Assembly (NCBI GenBank): GCA_037954665.1
Contig: JBBMOL010000252.1
Coordinates: 124,001 to 188,000 of the forward strand
Length of the DNA stretch: 64,000 nt
From: Laguncularia racemosa
Taxonomy: Eukaryota > Streptophyta > Magnoliopsida > Myrtales > Combretaceae
Reading direction: 5' to 3'
The translations under genes were made by a program, and so were the position numbers. Positions within the stretch are counted from its first letter, which is position 1. The number at the start of each line of letters is the position of its first letter. The notes below the pieces were generated by a model. It saw nothing but the letters and a program-made list of their open reading frames with translations. It was not told where the DNA came from and searched no databases. This document shows, piece after piece, positions 47,700 through 59,405 of the stretch.

Positions 47700-49470
47700 A
47701 TGATGATCAAGCGTCTACCCAATCTCCTCCACTTGCCCCACTAGTAGCCATCCAAAATGCAACGCTACTTTCACTGCCACCACTACCTAATCCTACTACC
47801 TCACATAGCTGAGCAACATCTCCACCTCAACAATCGCAACCATCTAAGGCTCACTCCCACCGTTATCTACATAAACCCAATGTAAGAGAACTGGAAGACA
47901 TGATTTGGAGACTTTTCGACCTTTGCTGCAATAAGAAGTCTGATCCGTAGGATTAGTACTCTTTCACCTAATCTCCATTTACCTAAGAGATCTAAAATGA
48001 GGTGCTTCCCCTTAACATTCACATCCCATTGCTTGAATTTTATGACAGTACCATCGACCTAGGGAATCACCTTAGCTACTTAATGTTTCAAATGGGCCTC
48101 CTAAGATGCAACGACACAATCGCTTGCAAGGCTTTCCTAGGTACCTCAAATGTGGTACAATCATTTAAAGTCGAACTTTATCCCCAATTTCAAGGAACCC
48201 AGCAAGTAGTTCTATTAACACTTCCTGGCTAAGAAAACACTAGTGAAGGATTCTTCAAGCCTCGACCTCATTCGTTAGAGGAAGAACAAGTCCATCAAGG
48301 ACTACTTGTCCAAACTCATAGCAACCATGCTCAAGATTCCTAATCTCAACATGCATGTCGCCCTCAATACTGCTATAATAGGGTTGCACTCTTCATTTCA
48401 CTTCTTCTTATCCATTTCTAAAAGCAAGCTCAAGAACTTTAATGAATTTCACAAGTAAGCTATGGAGGACAATATTAGAGCTCGCAAGAAGGCTGGCCAA
48501 ACAAGATTGGATAAAAAAGAAGGATGACAAAGACCGACCAACTATAAAAAATTGACTTAGTCTTAGGAATAATGAAGATCCATCTCGCAAGTGAAACAAC
48601 GATAAGTGTAGTAGAAAGCGCACCATTTTGTTCTATACTGACCACAAACCCCTCAACCAACCCAAAGGCTAGATACTCCTTGAGGTCCATAATAGGAGTA
48701 TCCTCATGTGGCTTGAAAAGCTCAAAAGACCCCCCTTTAGAAGGAACTTAGATAAGTATCATGAGTTCTACAAAGATATAGGACATAACATGGAAGATTG
48801 TGTCCAACTAAAGAACGCTTTAGAAGACACCATTAAAAGGGGGTACCTCTACAAATATATCAATAACTGTCTTGAGGAAACTAAAAGGCCAACTTAGAGG
48901 AGGAGAGCTAAGCTAGACAATAAACCAAGCAACTTGACAGTCAATCACAACAATTAGGTCCCACAATGGTACAGTTAATAATATCATCGAGGGACCCTTT
49001 AGGGGGGGTAGCTAAGCACTAGTAAAAAAGCCTACACTCAAGCCCAATAGGTGATGAACCTGCATAACAAGAAGCTTAGAGTGGACTGCTCCATTTTCTC
49101 TTCAAAGGACTTGGAGAGCATTTAAAATCCACACAACGATGAGTTTGTCATATCAATTCAAGTTAGTGGTTTCAAGGTCCAAAAAAAGCTAATTGACACC
49201 AGCAATTTAGCAAACATCATTTTCAAGGCCGCATGTGACCAAATGAAGCAAAAGCTCAAGGCTAAATTGAAGCTATATAATCAAAATCTGTACAGTTTTC
49301 ATTATCAATATGTCTAAGCCGTCGAGATAATTTCCCTCACCATGGAGCTCGATGACAATGAGAATGTTATTGAAAAACTCATCGACTTCCTAGTGGTTGA
49401 CTGCTAGTCTCCCTATAATGTCATGATAGGAAGACTTAGCTAAAACGCCTTCAAGATGGTCCCCTCAATG
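47700..49470 (+). pseudogene. gag-protease remnant of element G
   Basis: Gag capsid words at 48000-48480 (PLLEFYDSTIDLGNHL, LGTSNVV, SFKVELYPQF). The Tat-type knuckle region at 48740-48870 reads DKYHEFYKDIGHNMEDCVQLKNALEDTIKRGYL. The protease area is at 49140-49460 (KKLIDTSNLANII, where the usual DTGSS-type motif is altered). Multiple stops and frameshifts. Confidence 0.75.
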
Positions 49471-49789
49471 GCATACCTGAAAGTCAAGTTCTCAACTCTA
49501 ACAAGACTTGGCATATGCCAAGGAAACCAATAGTTAGCAAGGTCAAGCTATCTATAAGCATTCACCGAAGGAGAGGTTCTTACTATCGAGATCGAGCCAA
49601 AAGAAAAGCTAAGTAACAAGGGAGAACCAGCCGAGGAGATAGAGACAATATAGCTCAGTAGTAGCCTCGAGCAAATGACACAAGTGTGCAAAGTCAATGT
49701 CTATCAAATTAAAACAACGTCTCATTGACTTCCTCTAGTCTAACAAAGATATTTTTTGCCTAGTCTCCATTAGACATGCTAGGCATTTC

Positions 49790-52560
49790 CCTAGAGATGC
49801 CAATTCACCCTTAAAAGTCAAGTGGCAATTGAGGAGGAAGTGCAAAAGCTACTTCAAGCAGGCTTCATGAAGAAGGAGCCTTACTCCACTTGGTTAGCTA
49901 ATTACATACTAGTCAAGAAATCTAATAGGAAACAGCACATGTGTATTGATTTCACGGATTTAAATAAAGTTTGCCCAAAAGATTATTTTCCCCTCCAAAA
50001 GATCAACCAACTCATCGACTCAACCTCAAGTCATACTCTCTTAAGTTTCATGGATGCTTTCTTAGGCTTCAACCAAATCAAGATGCGTGAACCTAATCAA
50101 ATGCATACTTTGTTCGTCACCAATTTCGACACATACTGCCACAACGTCATGCCCTTTGAACTAAAGAATGCAAAGGCGACTTATTAGCATTTAGTGACTA
50201 TAATGCTTAGATCTCAAATCAAGCAAAACATATAAGTTTACATAGACGAAATGATTGTCAAAAGCAAGCAACACAGTAACCATATTGAAGACCTCTAAGA
50301 AACTTTTGACACTCTAAGGGAATACAACATGAAATTGAATCCGCATAAATGTGTATTTAGGGTTACCTCAGAGAAGTTTCTTAGATATGTGGTTATCATC
50401 GGAAGAATAGAGGCATCCCCAAAAAAATCTAGGTCATCTTAGAAATGCAGCTTGTGAGAACTAACCATATTGAAGACCTTTAAGAAACTTCTAATACTCT
50501 GAGGGAATATAACATGAAATTGAATCCGCATAAATGCTTATTTAGGGTTACCTCAAAGAAGTTTCTTAGATATATGGTTATCATCCAAAGCATAGAGACA
50601 TCCCCTGAAAAATCTAGGTCATCTTAGAAATGCAACTTGTGAGAACTATTAATGATGTACAGTGCCTTATTGGACAAATTTCCACTTAAGTAGGTTTATG
50701 TCCAAGTCAACTAACAAGTGTGTAGAGTTCTTCAAAATTCTAAAGAACCCATCAAATTTTCAATGGACTAAGCAGTGATAAGTGACGTTTGAAGATTTAA
50801 AAGCCTTCCTCACTATGCCATCAGTATTATCTAAGCCAATCCCTATAAGTCTGAACTAATGGAAAGCAGCACAAGCTTGGGTACTATGTGAGTCTCATCC
50901 TCTAAATTCTAAGGTAGAAAAGTTTACCCCAGTAATGGTGATATCCATAAGGAAACTTTAGCCTTACTTTGAGGCCTATTGGGTAGTTGTCCTAACTCAA
51001 CCACTTCACTAAATATTATAGAAGCCTAATGCTTCTAGAAGAATGGCCAAATATACATTGGAATTGAATGCATATGGGGTCCAATATCAGCTAAGAGAAG
51101 CCATCAAAGTACAAGTCTTGGTCGATTTTACAACAAAATACATAGCATGAGATAAGGCTCCTATCAACGAAAACACATCGATGTAGACTCTCCATGTCAA
51201 TAAATCGTCCACTCAAGGGAAGAGTTGAGCTGTTTAAGTGTTGAGAGGACCATATGAGACAATGGTGCATTATGCATTAAATTTTAGGTTCCTAAACCCT
51301 CATCGTAGGAATGAAGCTGGTGAAAGAGGTCGTAGTTTAAAAGTTAGACATTTTTTCATACTCATAACCAGTGGTTCAATAGGTCAAATGAGACTATTCA
51401 ATCAAGGATGATGGTATGACCAGATATTTAGAGGTTGTACAATTGCTTGAAGAGAAGTTCTTAGCGTAGAATATCACAAAAATTTTGCAAGCTAAAAACT
51501 CCGAGGAAAATGGGTTGTCCAAGTTAGCTTCGACTAGTCTTTCTGAGCTGGATAGGAAAGTGTTCATTGAATATCTACCTAACAAAAGCATTAATCACCT
51601 ACAGTGCTAGTGCTTTGAGCTATGATCCACACTAATCTACCGTAGTTAGATGGACCCTTTCATTACACACAAAAAGGTTGGCACCATTTTAAAGGATAGG
51701 AAAAAAGGCAAGGAAATTTTTATGAAAAGCAACTCAGTAGACCCTCATAGGTGACCAACTCCATCAATGGGGATTTAGCCTCCCTTATCTCTAATGTTTG
51801 AGAATGGAAGGAAGAAGCCTAGCACATATTAAAAGAGTTACATGTTGGTGTGTGCAGCAATCACATTAAGAGCTAAGCCTTACTTGTCAAAGCCGTTTGT
51901 CTCAATTATTATTAGCCTATGATGAAAAGAGATACTAAGGATCTAGTTGAGAAGTGTGTCCAATGCTAGGGCCATAGACCAAATGCTAAGCAATAATCTT
52001 CTTCCCATCCCTAACCCTTAACCTTTTGCTTAGTGAGGGATCGACATCTTAGGTCCCTTCCTTAAGGCCACTAGCTAACAATAGTACATCATCATGGCTG
52101 TTAAATATTTTACTAAATGGGCGGAAGCAAAAGTAGTGGCCAAAATAATCAAAAAAGGCGTGGAAAATTTCATCCTAAACAACATATTGAGTAGGTTCGG
52201 TACACCATATGCCCTAATTGCTAATAACGAAACTCAATTCAACAATAAGCAATGGACATACTAATAAATAAGATCAATATGCGGTCTAACTCATATTCGA
52301 TTAAGGAAGTTTAAGATCTGGTAAGTACTAGTATAGTAGCCTATCAACAAAGAGTAGCGTAGTACTATGATAAAAAGGTCAAACACAAGGCTTTCAAACC
52401 TAGAGACTTGGTGTGCAAGAAGTTAGAAGCTACAAGATCGCGAGAAGGGTAAGGTACAGTCAGAATCAAAGAAGAAGCTAGTAATGGCGCATACAAGCTT
52501 GAAAGATTAGATGGGCAACCAATCCCTAGGATTTAAAACACTAGTAACCTTAAATTGTTA
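49790..52560 (+). pseudogene. pol remnant of element G
   Basis: RT from about 49820 (EEEVQKLLQAGFMKKEPYSTWLAN) with an open stretch to 50187. The palm YxDD region follows at about 50240 (VYIDEMIVKSK; the second Asp reads Glu, a lost catalytic residue). It is then split by a 185-bp tandem duplication. RNase H-like words at 50800-51120, a connecting domain to 51800, and integrase at 51830-52560 (ELHVGVCSNHIKS, MAVKYFTKWAEAK, DLVCKKLEA). Not translatable. Confidence 0.8.
50281..50650 (+). repeat. 185-bp tandem duplication inside RT of element G
   Basis: CATATTGAAGACCT starts at 50281 and 50466; the two units then match through GAATCCGCATAAATG, GTTACCTCA and TCTTAGAAATGCA with about 10% difference. 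185 is not a multiple of 3, so it also shifts the frame. Confidence 0.88.
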
Positions 52561-53199
52561 TTTAAGTGAGACTCATTTGTAAATATACTATCATGAAATG
52601 AAATGCATATTTGTTCCAAGCAGCTATGTTTAATATGTATTTAACAAGATCTCATAATACTAGCTTCAAGGCCTTAAGCATTTTTAACTTCACATGAGAT
52701 AAACTATCGGCTAAGTCTCCATAACCCCTTTTGGGTAAAGGAGGACGACCAACCTTCCTTAAAAAACCTTCCTAACCTTTTTTAAGGTAACGGATGACCT
52801 GACCCCATGTGGGTAAACAAGTCAACCCCACATGAAGATAGGGCACACTAGTCTCAACCAAACTAAGTTTACTAAGGTAAACAAAACTCTAAAGCACTTT
52901 GTCGATCAAGCTTGATCCTAAACATCTAAAATGTTATCTCAATTGACCAATTACCTAAGATGATGCTAAATCAACAAGTTAGCAAATAATACAATGAATT
53001 CACAAGGTAAAGACAATAATGAAGTATATAACTCATTCACAAGACAACCATAGAAGGGATAAATAAAGGGAGCATAAAAGGGGTCGGCATGCTAACCTAG
53101 TGTATTATAAGAAAATCCCTACTAATCTAAAAAAAAAAAAAAAAAGAAAAAATAAAATCAAGGTTGTTGGCCAAAAGTAAGAAGGTCTTTAGAAGCCTT

Positions 53200-55975
53200 G
53201 GCTTTCTTTTCATCTATAGCCAGCCTTGGGGGCTTAGCGGGAACTTCCTAAGGAAGAGCAGGATCCTTTGAAGGATCAAAGCTTAGAAGAGGGGGGGACC
53301 TCATCACTAAGAGCATCCTCTAGCCCAATGTCCACCTTAATCGTGTCATCCACAGTACCAATTGAGACTTTAGACACTGCAAGAGTGTCATCTTCATCTT
53401 CCAACTCGTCGAGATTAAGCTCTAAGTAACACTTGAGGATGGCTACTTTCACTACTTTAAAGTTGTCATTGTACCCCTCCCCTTGCCACTGCACCCATTC
53501 ATTATTGTTCATTGTCATCATAAACCTTGCCTTTAGAGTACCAACCTCTTACTCGAATTTTTTAATCTAAGCCTAATGGTGTCTAAAATCATCCTCTAAG
53601 CTAACAATCATTCCTTTGCATTCCTTCTTCCTACCTTTAAAGGACTCAACCAACAGCCTTAGGACTATCAGCTTACCCTTCACTTCAAATAATTGTTAGG
53701 AGAGGTCACTTGATTTCTTTGATAGCTTACCCCTCTCCTTTCAAGTCTTCTTTAGTTCATCTTGAAGTGCATTGTTCAACTGATAACAACCTTGGCTTAA
53801 TGCCCTAGTTCCTCCATTTGAGCTTTGTTTTGCTTCACAAGCTCCTCTAGGGTAGCCACCATCTTCGTATGTAAAGCCTTAGTATTCTCTAAATCTTGGG
53901 TCCCTTGCAAGAGACCTACAATCTAGTTAAAGTAATACTTTTTCTTCACCTAAATATCTTCATAATCTAAGCAAAGAGCACCTACCTTTCTTCTCTCCTC
54001 TTAGAGGGCATGGGAGAGCATAGATACTAGGGTATTGGTCTATAGAAAGCAAATAGCAATGTTAGAGGGAATTGGAGGATAAGGCAAAAAGGAAGAAGGA
54101 AGAGGAAACAAACCTCATACAGTGGAGATTGCACCAAGGTATCCAAGTTATCATTTGTCACCTTGCATCATGTTGTGTCAATTTTGCCTTGATCCAATGG
54201 CAGCATGACATAGGACATAATTTGGTAGCACAACTCAGGATTTCCTACGATCCTATCCCCTTTACACACATCCTAGCTCGATATATAAAGTGAGCCTTGT
54301 GCTAGAGAACTAGGGCTTAAGGATTTCGTAGTGTGTTGGGTTAAGGAAATAACTCCTAAAGCTCCCTATTAGGTTAAGCAACCTAGACAGCATTACCTAA
54401 GCTAGCTTCCACCCTCCATTTCTAATTTAGATTAGTTGAAAGGTCCTTAGTTATGTCCTCGTCACTCAAGACATATTGGTCAACCCTAACAAACAGCACT
54501 CCCTTCACCTTTGCAACTAGCTGCAGCATCTTCCTCCCTTAACCTCTTCTTAAGTTTTTGGGGCACTATGGACTTCTCTATTCATTTTCCCTTCCCAGCG
54601 AGCTTCACAGCAAGACATTTATCTAAGATCAACTGTGACTCCCCGATTTCTATCCCCTTTTCCATAGGTTAGAGAGGGGTAGCCTCATTACCTTGACCTT
54701 GGCTATCCCTTTCACTCCTAGTCACAGCCTTATTTTGGGCTTGGAGTTAGGCTAGATTTTCGTTCTTAAGGCTACATCCCTACAAAGGTTAAACAAGAAG
54801 AAAACCAAGTTAAGGGATAGATGAAAGAAAATAAAGTTATAACAAAATAAAGGAAAGAGTTGTGCTAAGCACAAGCCAATAAGAGCCCTCCCCATGAATC
54901 AACCAATAAGCAAATCTCTCTAGCTCAGTCCACTTCAACACAGCGATAGGGGAACAAGTAATACCTCCACACCCCGTAACCCCCCATCCCCCTCTTCTTC
55001 CTCACCCTCTTCATTACCTTCCCCTTTCTCATTAAAGGGAAATTTCTCTCCTCTCTCCTTTGAGATGGTCCCAATCTCGAATTGCATGGCAACAATCATC
55101 TCCACATTGTAAAATTGCCATGGCTTTCCTAGTTGCCTCAATGGGATATCAGCTACCTACCTATCATTTTTAAGAAGGTGTACAGGCTCAATCCTAATCG
55201 GCTTGACCCATCTAATCCAAAAGTTAAGGTCATCATCAGAGTTAATTTTAACAAATTAGTCCTTCCATCTATGAATAGAGGAAGCCAAGCCTTCGAACAA
55301 CTTGCACTTAGGTTAGTAGGTCAAGTAATACCACCCTATCAACTAGCCATTCTTTTTTATGGTGTAAAAGCACCAAAAAAGTTCGAGTGTAGGCCGTATC
55401 CTGTGATCTGTACATAAAATCTCAAAGGCCACTAGAATATAAAATGAATTTGGAATGAGCAAGTAAGGGCTAACCCAATGGTACTTATAAAATGCTTTTT
55501 GAAATTTTGAAAACGATAGCTAGTCTCCACACTTAAGTTGCTTATAGTATACAAAGAACTCACGCTTTGCTACCAAAGCAAGTCTATTGAGTAGATTTAG
55601 CTTGAACACTTACCACCCTTGAGACATGGCTCGAAACACAAAAAGACACTCTCAACATCACTATCGGACGGTTTGCTTTAGATGTCGTTTGGCTCATCGC
55701 CATCAACTATAGCGCTGTTGTATGGTAGCACCAATGGTTTTCTACCTTTGCAATCGTCTTTGTAGACATCCCTCAACAACTCATCCATAGCCAACTGCCT
55801 ACTTACCTCCACTGCCACCACCATGTTAGTAGGCCCAAAGTTATCATCTGCCATCACCACCACCACTTCTTGGGGAGGAATAGCCCTCTTAAACTCAAGT
55901 GCTAGCACAAGCCCTTGCTTTGTAATGGTGTGAGAGGAACTTGATCCAATTTCCAACACACCTAGAGAAGGTAAT
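53200..55975 (-). pseudogene. antisense additional ORF (aORF) remnant of element G
   Basis: On the minus strand, open pieces at 55975-55678 (SHTITKQGLVLALEFKRAIPP), about 55560-54935 (FKKHFISTIGLALTCSF, KPWQFYNVEMIVAMQ, then a Glu/Gly-rich run) and 53521-53276 are broken by stops. 54000-53560 encodes coiled-coil-like words (MVATLEELVKQNKAQMEEL). Position, strand and layout (globular N half, coiled C half) fit the antisense ORFs of Tat elements, annotated as 'putative gypsy type transposon' proteins. Their function is not established. No ATG is seen at the 5' end of the first piece. Confidence 0.6.
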
Positions 55976-56026
55976 GTGGTCTAAGGAAAGATTAGAAATT
56001 GGGAAAAGAAAGGATAATGAGAAGAT

Positions 56027-56318
56027 TTGGATGAATCGAAGAAGATAGTGTACTTCAGTTGATAATTCAAAAATGAAGCAAATGCTTTTCTCTCTCTTTG
56101 GTTTAAATATTTATAGCCAAACACAAATATCAAGGCAATCGGATATCAAAGCAACAGCCTATTGAAACGACCTTGGATGAATCAGAGAAGATAGTGTACT
56201 TCAATTAATAATTCGAAAATGAAGCAAAGGCATTTCTCTCTCTCCAGTTTAAGTATTTATAGCTAAACACAAATATCAAGGTAATCGGATATCGAAGAAA
56301 CAACTTGTTGAAACAACT
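56027..56318 (-). promoter_or_regulatory. duplicated TATA-containing unit upstream of the antisense ORF
   Basis: Two tandem copies, 56027-56172 and 56173-56318, period 146 bp, differing at roughly 15-20 bases. Each has GCTATAAATA on the minus strand (TATA cores 56115-56108 and 56261-56254) followed by a GAGAGAGA tract. The nearer TATA is about 140-150 bp from the first aORF codons, a normal distance for a promoter plus short leader. Confidence 0.6.
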
Positions 56319-56529
56319 TTAGACAAAGAGATCTTAACATGTTGTGCTACGCTAAAATGAATGACCGCAATGTGCCCACACATAACCGTCGTATCAAAGC
56401 CAATCATCTAAATCCCGACATGTGTCTGTCAACATTTTGTGCGCTTGAGTTTACACATGCTAAGACAAATTAAATTAAAACTTCCTATAGAAGCATTTTT
56501 GCTTCTATAGGTCATACCTCTTCATTTTT

Positions 56530-57260
56530 TCTTGGGGGGCAACAATCTACTATAAGGAGGACAAACTTATTTACCACAACTCGAGTTCTCTAACCATAAA
56601 GGTTGTACCTATTTAGTCCTACTCAACACTTAATCGTTCTTGCTACCGCACCTATCACATAGTTGCACTTATAATCTAAAACTATCAATGCCCCGAAAAT
56701 AGCTCAAATACCATGCCTACTCCAGTTTACTACTCGAGATATTGAATCGGATGTCTAAGGTCGACCCATACGCTCTCACATATATGTTTTAATGGCTCGT
56801 TTAGAGTGTACTATTTTTGCTACCTAACCACCAAAGAGAGTAAATGGTAAATATTAATAGGTCATTTATCCAACTTTACATAGATGCTCAACTATGAGCT
56901 CGAGTAAGAGCCTAACCTTCCCCTCCATAGTCCTTAGACCTAATCAACTATAGATTAGACTTGCTACAAACTGTTAGCTTCTATAGTTGCCCACTCTCCC
57001 ATTACTTAATTGCTTTAAACATACGATCATGGACATACCCTACATTTTCCACAACCAATTGCACCCTAGTGCTATCTATAAATACCCATAACCGTCTAAG
57101 TGAGGAAAAAAAACCCTTAGCCTTCTTGCTCTATTTACATCAGTTTCATTACTCATGTTGACCTTCTAACTTAAGTGTTAGAGTGGTAATGTTGGACAGC
57201 CTCAACACCCCCATAGCTCACTATTTCTTCATGTTCTGTAGGTTCATACACATCTCTATC
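56530..57260 (+). repeat. 3' LTR of element G
   Basis: Starts near a purine tract (TTGGGGGGCAA, about 56533); the exact first base is uncertain. It ends about TTCATGTTCTGTAGGTTCA. TATA at CTATAAATACCC, about 57076. The last 250 bp match the 5' fragment at 47175-47400, with a 30-bp extra (GTTGGACAGCCTC..) not in the 5' copy. Confidence 0.7.
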
Positions 57261-57349
57261 TAATCCACAAACAACAAGACCAAAAGAAAATATCTATATA
57301 TTAATATATCCAAGTTTGCTTATTGCACCAAATTAAATTTATCTCAATT

Positions 57350-57590
57350 ATGATTATTAAAATTGCAAATTAACTGTACCATTTTATGAGTTTATAATTT
57401 TATGGTTTTTTTATAATTAAAATGGATGTAAAATCGTTTAAGTATAAACTTAGGTACAAACTTATAGGAGAATTATGAGTTTAGGTATATCATTGTATAA
57501 GTTTCCAATTTTACTGATTTTATGTAGTTTTGTACAATTTTATTGATTTTGTACTTTACAGTTCTAGGTAGAATCACGATTTAACAACTA
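57350..57590. mobile_element. MITE-like element, copy 2
   Basis: About 241 bp. The right end TTTAACAACTA is well kept; the left end (TGATTATTAAAATT) is more diverged than in copy 1. Internal words shared with 39784-40009 run in the same order. Confidence 0.6.
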
Positions 57591-59405
57591 TAATCTCAAC
57601 CTTTGAAAATATCAAATGTAATTAACTTCATATGTATTTACATTTGTGTTGCTTCTTTCAAAAACAACATAATAGCCTAGCCAATTAATGCAAATGGTTG
57701 GTGGAATCGGGCTTAACTTACCACTACCTAAAGCCGTGTAAAAACTAAATGCTTTTGTGGCAATTGCCTCTAGATTTCATCATCAATGACCATAAGTAAC
57801 AAACTAAAATAGCTAACATCAATTTTTATGATTTGTTATTATTTTCATTATTTTATCTAATTTATATATATTTAATTATATTATTTATTTGAATTAATTA
57901 TTAAGACAAATTAGACGTTTTCACAAACCAAATAAAGATATAAAAGTTATGAGCATTTTTTAAGTTCTAATAAAGTTTTTTAAAATGTTATATAGTATGA
58001 TAAGGAACTCACCTTTTTAAGAAATTTTCTCTTTTTCAATGAATTCTTTAAGAGAGTTTCTTAACAATTTTTTAAAACTTTTGTAACTTTTGGAATTCCT
58101 TTGTAGATGAACCTTAGCATTGATTCTTGCGTTAAGGAACCTTGGTTTGAGTTGCTTCCATAGATTTGCTTGGCTTAGGAATGCTAAATAACTCCAATAA
58201 AGATGCCCTAATGGTGTTCGTAAATATCTTGACTTGCATATGTTGAGAACTTGATTTATGACTTAATTAAAAAAGTAGTCACATGTTAAGATTAAATGTG
58301 TACTTTTTCCTCAAATAAAAATGGAATGCTTTTCTTGTAATACCCTTTAGACTGAGTCCTCTGTGACCTTAGGTAACACCAATTTTTCTTCTCCTCATGA
58401 CACAGTTAGAAGTCGTATAAAAGTGCTATGTGAGACGCATGCTAACGCTACAATGGAGATTAGTCCTCCTTCGTAGCGAATGTCTTCTCCATACAATGTA
58501 CAAATACGAGTCTTTGTTCAGCCACAAATAAGGTGCCTCACCCAAATCCTTAGTTTGCTCACTTTCGGTCACACGCCAAAATGAAGAATTCGCTCGGCTT
58601 CCTTCTAGTGGAGAGAATGTACGTATGCTCGCCATCGGGCTTCTTCTAACAATAGAGCCTCATGGTGGACACACCAGGGGGGGCGATGCTCAAAAAGATC
58701 TAAACTAAACTCGCCCACTCAAGCGTCCTAGTCCAGTTTGACTCATCTTTGCTCGCTCTACTTGCTACCATCAAGGGCGACTGCTCTTGTGAGGGAATTA
58801 ATCAATGCTTATTGATATACCTATCTTCATTGCTAATTATACCCGTACAATAAAATCGTAATCTTACTAGCTTTCATTTGTTTTGTGTCTTTCATCATTA
58901 TTGTATCTAATTTTATTCATTCTATCATTAAATTATATTTTGGATTCATGATTTTACTGTAATTTAAAATCGAGAGTTAAAGAAACTATTTATAATAACT
59001 CTTTCTCTTTTTCATACAATGCAATATTTTTACCCTTTCTTCTGAATAATTTATAAGATCGAAATTGCAATGCCATCACCGGCTAATAACTTACCAAGTC
59101 CTACAGCTGAAGCCTACCCCAATGTAGACTTCAGAAGAAAATTGACCCCAAACCGTACTTGGCCGTTTGGGGGGCAGGGTGCGATAAGCGAAGACTAGGG
59201 TTTCAGTAATTTTAAGAATATTTTCTCGATACTCATAATAATATTTCTAAAATATTTTGCCTCGGAAGAGACAGCATAAATTTCAGACATGCATTTTCAT
59301 CCTTAATTCCCGTAAAGCCAAAAATGAGAGACATGGATCAACCAGGATTTACAATAATAAAAAAAGAGCAAACACATTTTTAAACTTGCTCTATGGCTTT
59401 AATCT
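57591..59405. other. AT-rich spacer downstream of the LRR gene
   Basis: 58330-58800 is less AT-rich and has short frames on both strands with no recognised domain. 59257-59457 open frame overlaps the 3' end of the LRR gene antisense and is a shadow. No RNA gene seen. Confidence 0.4.

Larger units (their letters stand above)
47175..57260 (+). mobile_element. Tat-lineage Ty3/gypsy element G, decayed
   Basis: Order: 3' part of a 5' LTR (47175-47400), gag, protease, RT, RNase H and integrase to about 52560, non-coding linker, antisense extra ORF (53200-55975), duplicated antisense promoter-like unit (56027-56318), and 3' LTR (about 56530-57260). RT words (MCIDFTDLNKVCPKDYFPL, HTLLSFMDAFLGFNQIKM, CHNVMPFELKNAKATY) are typical of the Tat clade, which in plants often carries an antisense ORF between pol and 3' LTR. 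It separates two convergent host genes. Stops throughout. Confidence 0.88.
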
